Positions 5,815 through 9,203 of a DNA stretch of 9,203 nucleotides are shown in pieces. Numbering within the stretch: position 1 is the stretch's first letter; every line of letters starts with the position of its first letter. A model generated the notes under the pieces. The model ran no database searches. It worked only from the letters and a program-made list of their open reading frames with translations, and was not told where the DNA came from. Source of the DNA: SOIA01 sp050116035 (GTDB taxonomy: Bacteria > Acidobacteriota > Aminicenantia > Aminicenantales > Aminicenantaceae); the NCBI GenBank assembly GCA_050116035.1, contig JASFPJ010000113.1:1-9203 (forward strand), written 5' to 3'. The position numbers were made by a program, and so were the translations under genes.

Positions 5815-6843
5815 CTATTTTTCCTTAATCTCTATTTTCCAGCCCACAAGCCTCGAAGCCAGCCTGACATTCGTCCCTTTCTTGCCTATTGCGAGAGAAA
5901 GCTGGTCCATGGGAGCAATGGCCTGCATGGTTTTTTCGTTTTTATTAAGAATAAAGACTTTCTCGACTTTAGCCGGACTCAGAGCCGCTTTGGCATAGAC
6001 TAAAGGATTGTCCGACCACTCGATGACATCGATTTTTTCTCCCGACAATTCTTTGCTGATAGCCATTATCCTGTTTCCTTTGACTCCTATGCAGGCTCCA
6101 ATGGGATCAATATCTTTTTCTGTGGTGAGGACGGCTACCTTCGCTCTTTCTCCAGGTTGACGGACGATATCCTTTATTTCAATATCCCCATTGGCAATTT
6201 CCGGGATTTCTAATTCCAGGAGTTTTGCCAGGAATTTGGGGTCTGCCCTTGAAACAACAACCTGTGGGCCTATATTTTCTTTGCGGACTTGGGTAACGAC
6301 AGCTTTGACCCTGTCGCCCCTGACGAATTCTTCATTCCTCAATTTTTCCCGGAGAGGAAAAAGAACATCTGTCTTGTTCACTTCTAGAATCATGTTCTTG
6401 TTTGGTTCGACTCTTCTCAAAACTCCGGTCACAATTTCCCCTAACCGGGGAGCGAAAGATTCATAGATTTTTTCCTGTTCTGCATCTCTGACTTTTTGAA
6501 AGATGACCTGCTTGGCAGCCTGGGCAGCGATACGGCCCAATGTGTCTGAAGGGAGGTCCACTTCAATCTCTTTCCCGACAGTGGCCTCGGCATTAATCTT
6601 CTTTGCCTCTTTTAAGGATATCTCTCTGGCCGAATCTTGTGGATCCTTTTTAACGACTTTAATCGTGTAGACTCTTAATTCTCCCTTTTCAGGTTGAAAT
6701 GAAATATTCACATCTTCTTCACTGGCGAAATACTTGGAAGAAGCAACTCTCAGAGACTCTTCTATGGCACTGACGATCACACCTGTCTCCACTCCTCTTT
6801 CTTTGCTGAGCTGGAGAATGGTGTTCCACACATTGACCTTCAT
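5815..6843 (-). CDS. nusA: Transcription termination/antitermination factor NusA (no C-terminal acidic repeats)
   Basis: NusA binds RNA polymerase near the RNA exit channel and modulates pausing, termination and antitermination. The 342-residue protein shows the N-terminal polymerase-binding domain (1-130, including the LGRIAAQAAKQVIFQKVRDAE region at 102-122), an S1 domain (about 133-200), and the linker VVVSRADPKFLAKLLELEIPE (196-214 region). KH1 carries IGVKGNRI (252-259) and KH2 carries AIGKKGTNVRLA (318-329). It ends right after KH2, so it lacks the acidic repeat domains of gamma-proteobacterial NusA, as in many other phyla. The ATG at 6843 has GAGG at 6854-6851, seven bases away, a well-placed site. 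It is the first gene of the operon and has its own promoter in the spacer behind hppA. rimP, the usual upstream partner, is absent here. Identification is secure. Confidence 0.98.
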   Translation of the reverse strand: MKVNVWNTILQLSKERGVETGVIVSAIEESLRVASSKYFASEEDVNISFQPEKGELRVYTIKVVKKDPQDSAREISLKEAKKINAEATVGKEIEVDLPSDTLGRIAAQAAKQVIFQKVRDAEQEKIYESFAPRLGEIVTGVLRRVEPNKNMILEVNKTDVLFPLREKLRNEEFVRGDRVKAVVTQVRKENIGPQVVVSRADPKFLAKLLELEIPEIANGDIEIKDIVRQPGERAKVAVLTTEKDIDPIGACIGVKGNRIMAISKELSGEKIDVIEWSDNPLVYAKAALSPAKVEKVFILNKNEKTMQAIAPMDQLSLAIGKKGTNVRLASRLVGWKIEIKEK

Positions 6844-6887
6844 CTTTGAGCCTCAATTGTCCTTTCAGGGGATATAAAGAGGCGAGA

Positions 6888-6916
6888 ATTATAACTGAAA
6901 TAAAAAAGAATATCAA
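6888..6916 (-). promoter_or_regulatory. Strong sigma70-type promoter for the nusA operon
   Basis: On the minus strand, TTGATA (6916-6911) and a perfect TATAAT (6893-6888) are separated by exactly 17 bases. Transcription would begin near 6881, giving a leader of about 38 bases that ends in the GAGG ribosome binding site of nusA. It is the best promoter-like match I found in the window. It lies wholly within the 97-base spacer between hppA and nusA, so the translation operon can be expressed independently of hppA. Confidence 0.75.
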
Positions 6917-6940
6917 ACAAATGGGGTTGGGCCTTAATCT

Positions 6941-8932
6941 TTACATGATCAGAGGGGCAAAAACAAGGCTCACAACAGCCATGAGTTTAATCAGGATATT
7001 CATGGAGGGGCCTGAGGTGTCTTTCAAGGGATCGCCGACAGTATCCCCGATCACAGAAGCGGCATGAACTTCCGTTCCCTTTCCTCCCAAGTTGCCTTCC
7101 TCTATCCATTTTTTAGCGTTATCCCAGGATGCCCCGGCATTGGCCATGAAGATTCCCATCAGAACTCCTGTTGCTGTCGCTCCGGCTAAAAATCCACCCA
7201 GTGACTCAGGTCCGATGAGAAAACCGACCAGGAGCGGGACGATCACAGCGAGAAGTCCGGGAAGAACCATTTCAGCCAATGCTCCACGAGTCACAATATC
7301 GATGCAGCGGTCAGAATCGGGCTTGGCCTTCCCTTCCATCAAACCCTTGATTTCTTTGAACTGTCTCCTTATCTCCATGACCATTTTGTTGGCATTCTTC
7401 CCAACAGCTTTGATAGTCAGAGACGCGATGACAAAAGGCATGAGAGCACCGAGCAGTAAACCTATGACTGTTTCGACGTTAGTCAGGCTGATTCTCAACG
7501 GGTCTTTGCCTGCATTAATCAGGAGAGTATTCACAGTCTTCTGGTATGCAGAGAAGAGAGCTAATGCTGTGAGGGCGGCAGAACCAATAGCAAATCCTTT
7601 GCCGATGGCTGCGGTCGTGTTTCCCAGTGAATCGAGTTTGTCCGTTATTTTTCTGATGTTTGGCCCGGCTTTGGACATCTCCGCAATGCCTCCAGCATTA
7701 TCCGCGATGGGGCCGTAGGAATCCGTAGACATGACGATACCGATGGTGGCCAGCATCCCCACCGCTGAAAGTGCAATGCCGTAGAGTCCAGCCAATCTGT
7801 AGGAGATAAAAATAGCGGCGGCTATGGTGAGTAGAGGCAAGATTGTGCTCTGGAATCCTACAGCCAGGCCGGTGATGATGGTCGGGGCACTTCCGGTTTG
7901 GGCAGTCCTGGCAATCGTTTTGATCGGAGGGCCAGAAGTAAAATATTCACTTTCCAGACCTATGAAGACACCGGAAAGCATTCCACTCAGAACGGCCCAG
8001 AAGACATTCAGATCTCCAAGAATGACTTTAACTGCAAAAAATGATCCCGCCAAGAACAGGATGCCGCTGATATAATATGCATTCCTCAAGGCAGATTGCG
8101 GACTGATATTCTTGAGAATATTTATCGAAAAAACACCGATGATCGAGCTGACCAAGCCAATGACGATCAAGAATAGAGGAAGTGACATGTAGTTGACTGC
8201 AGGATTGAGAGTGGCGCCGATGGCGATTGAGGCGATAACAGAGCCCACGTAAGATTCGAAAAGGTCAGCACCCATCCCGGCTGTATCCCCCACATTGTCG
8301 CCCACATTGTCAGCAATGACTCCCGGATTGCGGGGGTCATCTTCGGGAATGCCGGCCTCAACTTTTCCCACAAGGTCTGCCCCGACATCCGCGCTTTTGG
8401 TATAAATTCCCCCTCCCACACGGGCGAAGAGAGCGACGGAACTGGCTCCCATGGCAAATCCATTGATGATCATGGGGTCTTTTGTGAAAAAGTAGAAGAT
8501 GCCTATTCCAGCTACTCCCAGAGCAGCCACAGAAATTCCCATCACCGCTCCACCCTGGAAAGCAATGGACAGAGCTCTGGGGGTTCCACCTGTTATGGCC
8601 CCCTGGGTAGCTCGAACAGCCGACCGGGTGGAGGCTTTCATCCCGACAAAGCCGGCGAGTAATGAGCATGTGGCTCCAGTCAAAAAGGCCAGGCTTGTGT
8701 AGATTGTAAAGAGTTTCCACAGGACAGCAAAAAGGATGACGACAAAAATCGCGATGAAGCTGTATTCTCTTCTCAGAAATGTCATTGCCCCTGAATGAAC
8801 CGCTTCAGCGATGTCATTCATGAGCTCGGTTCCTTTCGGGTATCGTTTAATCACGAAATACAGAAGAATGGCAAAAAAGAATCCCAAAAAACCGAGGATA
8901 AAAGAGAGTGGAATCAGATTGAGTATTGTCAT
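6941..8932 (-). CDS. hppA: Membrane-bound ion-translocating pyrophosphatase, K+-dependent type
   Basis: This integral membrane protein couples hydrolysis of pyrophosphate to pumping of H+ or Na+ across the cytoplasmic membrane. The 663 residues contain many hydrophobic segments, starting at about 4-28. The family catalytic motifs are intact: DVGADLVGK (182-190), EAGIPEDDPRNP (192-203), DNVGDNVGDTAGMGADLFES (208-227) and STDSYGPIADNAGGIAEM (402-419). The C-terminal block runs from GGKGTEVHAASVIGDTVGD (616-634) to LKDTSGPS. At GNTTAAIGKG (437-446) the position that is Lys in K+-independent enzymes is Ala441, with Gly444 in place of Thr, which indicates the K+-dependent subfamily. Glu226 lies in the DLFES segment of the ion gate. 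Whether the pumped ion is H+ or Na+ cannot be told from what I see. The ATG at 8932 has AAGGG at 8946-8942 with nine bases of spacing and its own upstream promoter. Confidence 0.98.
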   Translation of the reverse strand: MTILNLIPLSFILGFLGFFFAILLYFVIKRYPKGTELMNDIAEAVHSGAMTFLRREYSFIAIFVVILFAVLWKLFTIYTSLAFLTGATCSLLAGFVGMKASTRSAVRATQGAITGGTPRALSIAFQGGAVMGISVAALGVAGIGIFYFFTKDPMIINGFAMGASSVALFARVGGGIYTKSADVGADLVGKVEAGIPEDDPRNPGVIADNVGDNVGDTAGMGADLFESYVGSVIASIAIGATLNPAVNYMSLPLFLIVIGLVSSIIGVFSINILKNISPQSALRNAYYISGILFLAGSFFAVKVILGDLNVFWAVLSGMLSGVFIGLESEYFTSGPPIKTIARTAQTGSAPTIITGLAVGFQSTILPLLTIAAAIFISYRLAGLYGIALSAVGMLATIGIVMSTDSYGPIADNAGGIAEMSKAGPNIRKITDKLDSLGNTTAAIGKGFAIGSAALTALALFSAYQKTVNTLLINAGKDPLRISLTNVETVIGLLLGALMPFVIASLTIKAVGKNANKMVMEIRRQFKEIKGLMEGKAKPDSDRCIDIVTRGALAEMVLPGLLAVIVPLLVGFLIGPESLGGFLAGATATGVLMGIFMANAGASWDNAKKWIEEGNLGGKGTEVHAASVIGDTVGDPLKDTSGPSMNILIKLMAVVSLVFAPLIM

Positions 8933-8963
8933 GGGCGCACACCCTTAAAAAAATTTAAAAGGA

Positions 8964-8992
8964 TGTATAGCATAAAAACCATTAAATTGCAA
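8964..8992 (-). promoter_or_regulatory. Promoter for hppA (extended -10)
   Basis: On the minus strand, TTGCAA (8992-8987) and TATACA (8969-8964) are 17 bases apart, with a TGC just ahead of the -10 forming an extended -10 element. The predicted start near 8957 gives a leader of about 25 bases that includes the AAGGG ribosome binding site. Each hexamer matches consensus at four of six positions, but the spacing, the TGn and the position together make this credible. Confidence 0.6.
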
Positions 8993-9018
8993 TGCTGGCC
9001 TGGACATAGAAGCGAGAC

Positions 9019-9051
9019 CTTATTGACTGAACCTGTGTGGTTGAGAATAAG
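9019..9051. repeat. Imperfect 33-bp palindrome upstream of the hppA promoter
   Basis: CTTATT (9019-9024) pairs with AATAAG (9046-9051), and AACC (9030-9033) pairs with GGTT (9039-9042) around a TGTGT loop. It lies about 27 bases upstream of the hppA -35 element, where an activator site or a weak hairpin ending an upstream transcript could sit. There is no T-run, and chance is possible. Confidence 0.3.
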
Positions 9052-9104
9052 CGGATGAGTGTTCAAGCCATTCTTTAATTGAAGCTCAAAATTTCAATGC
9101 CGCA

Positions 9105-9203
9105 CTAAAAATTCAAATTTTTTGTATCACTCAGCGTGGTTCCCGCAACAGAGAGATGTCTGGCATATTCTGTGATTTGTTTTTTGATAGGGAAGGTTGA
9201 CGC
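9105..9203 (-). CDS. Possible C-terminal end of an upstream gene (unrecognised)
   Basis: A minus-strand frame is open from the window edge for 32 codons and ends with TAG at 9107-9105. The residues include ITEYARHLSVAGTTLSDTKN, which looks like plausible protein sequence, but I do not recognise a family. The other two minus-strand frames close sooner, after about 24-27 codons, so the frame alone is weak evidence. A short inverted repeat (ATTGAA/TTCAAT, 9078-9098) lies just past the stop. If real, this gene is co-directional with hppA. Confidence 0.25.
   Translation of the reverse strand, partial: ASTFPIKKQITEYARHLSVAGTTLSDTKNLNF

Noticed and set aside
6844..6940. T-rich stretch after the hppA stop considered as an intrinsic terminator
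   Set aside because: No GC-rich hairpin precedes the T-rich bases, which are better explained as the spacer of the nusA promoter.
7092..7718. Long plus-strand open frame of 208 codons antisense to hppA
   Set aside because: It lies entirely within the highly conserved hppA gene on the opposite strand. Its Ala/Pro/Ser-rich translation resembles no family and arises from the codon bias of hppA.
8281..8312. Short direct repeat (two copies of CCCACATTGTC nearby)
   Set aside because: It encodes the conserved tandem DNVGDNVGD of the pyrophosphatase active site. The repeat is a protein-level feature and not a mobile or CRISPR repeat.
8167..8720. Two overlapping minus-strand frames (98 and 120 codons) within hppA
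   Set aside because: They are alternative frames of a confidently identified membrane pyrophosphatase, with odd compositions (many Trp, Cys and Pro) and no family resemblance.

Overview
This is an almost entirely housekeeping window from a bacterium. Every gene I can support lies on the minus strand, so the gene order below runs from high to low coordinates. The protein set (short IF-2, NusA ending after its KH domains, DUF503, a DHH phosphoesterase between rbfA and truB, DUF507 proteins, a K+-dependent-type membrane pyrophosphatase) suits a deeply branching Gram-negative lineage such as Acidobacteriota/Aminicenantota or a former deltaproteobacterial group. That placement is inference from gene content and protein style. 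There is no rRNA or other taxonomic marker to settle it.

Layout, upstream to downstream. (1) 9203-8993: about 210 bp with no confident gene. It holds a possible 32-residue tail of an upstream minus-strand gene and some weak inverted repeats. (2) 8932-6941: hppA, an ion-pumping membrane pyrophosphatase, with a good promoter (8992-8964) and ribosome binding site. (3) 6940-6844: a spacer carrying a near-consensus sigma70-type promoter (TTGATA, 17 bp, TATAAT). (4) 6843-1310: the translation/transcription operon nusA - infB - DUF503 (ylxP) - rbfA - DHH phosphoesterase (nrnA-like) - truB. The last three genes are tightly packed: rbfA and the DHH gene overlap by 11 bp, and the DHH gene and truB are 3 bp apart. 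(5) 1309-979: about 330 bp without a convincing gene, containing imperfect inverted repeats and a candidate promoter. (6) 960-1: two tandem DUF507 genes sharing a GTGA stop/start overlap, then a YbgC-like hotdog thioesterase that runs off the window edge and whose start is unclear.

The operon genes act together: NusA in transcript elongation and termination, IF-2 in initiator tRNA delivery, RbfA in 30S maturation, TruB in tRNA pseudouridine-55 formation, and the DHH protein in nanoRNA or pAp turnover. HppA is a separate bioenergetic gene whose position next to nusA is probably a lineage-specific arrangement. Compared with the common bacterial order, rimP is not upstream of nusA, ylxR is not between nusA and infB, and ribF/rpsO do not follow truB within the window.

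I found no CRISPR array, mobile element, tRNA or rRNA. I see no convincing new system. The least-understood part is the DUF507 pair with its linked thioesterase.
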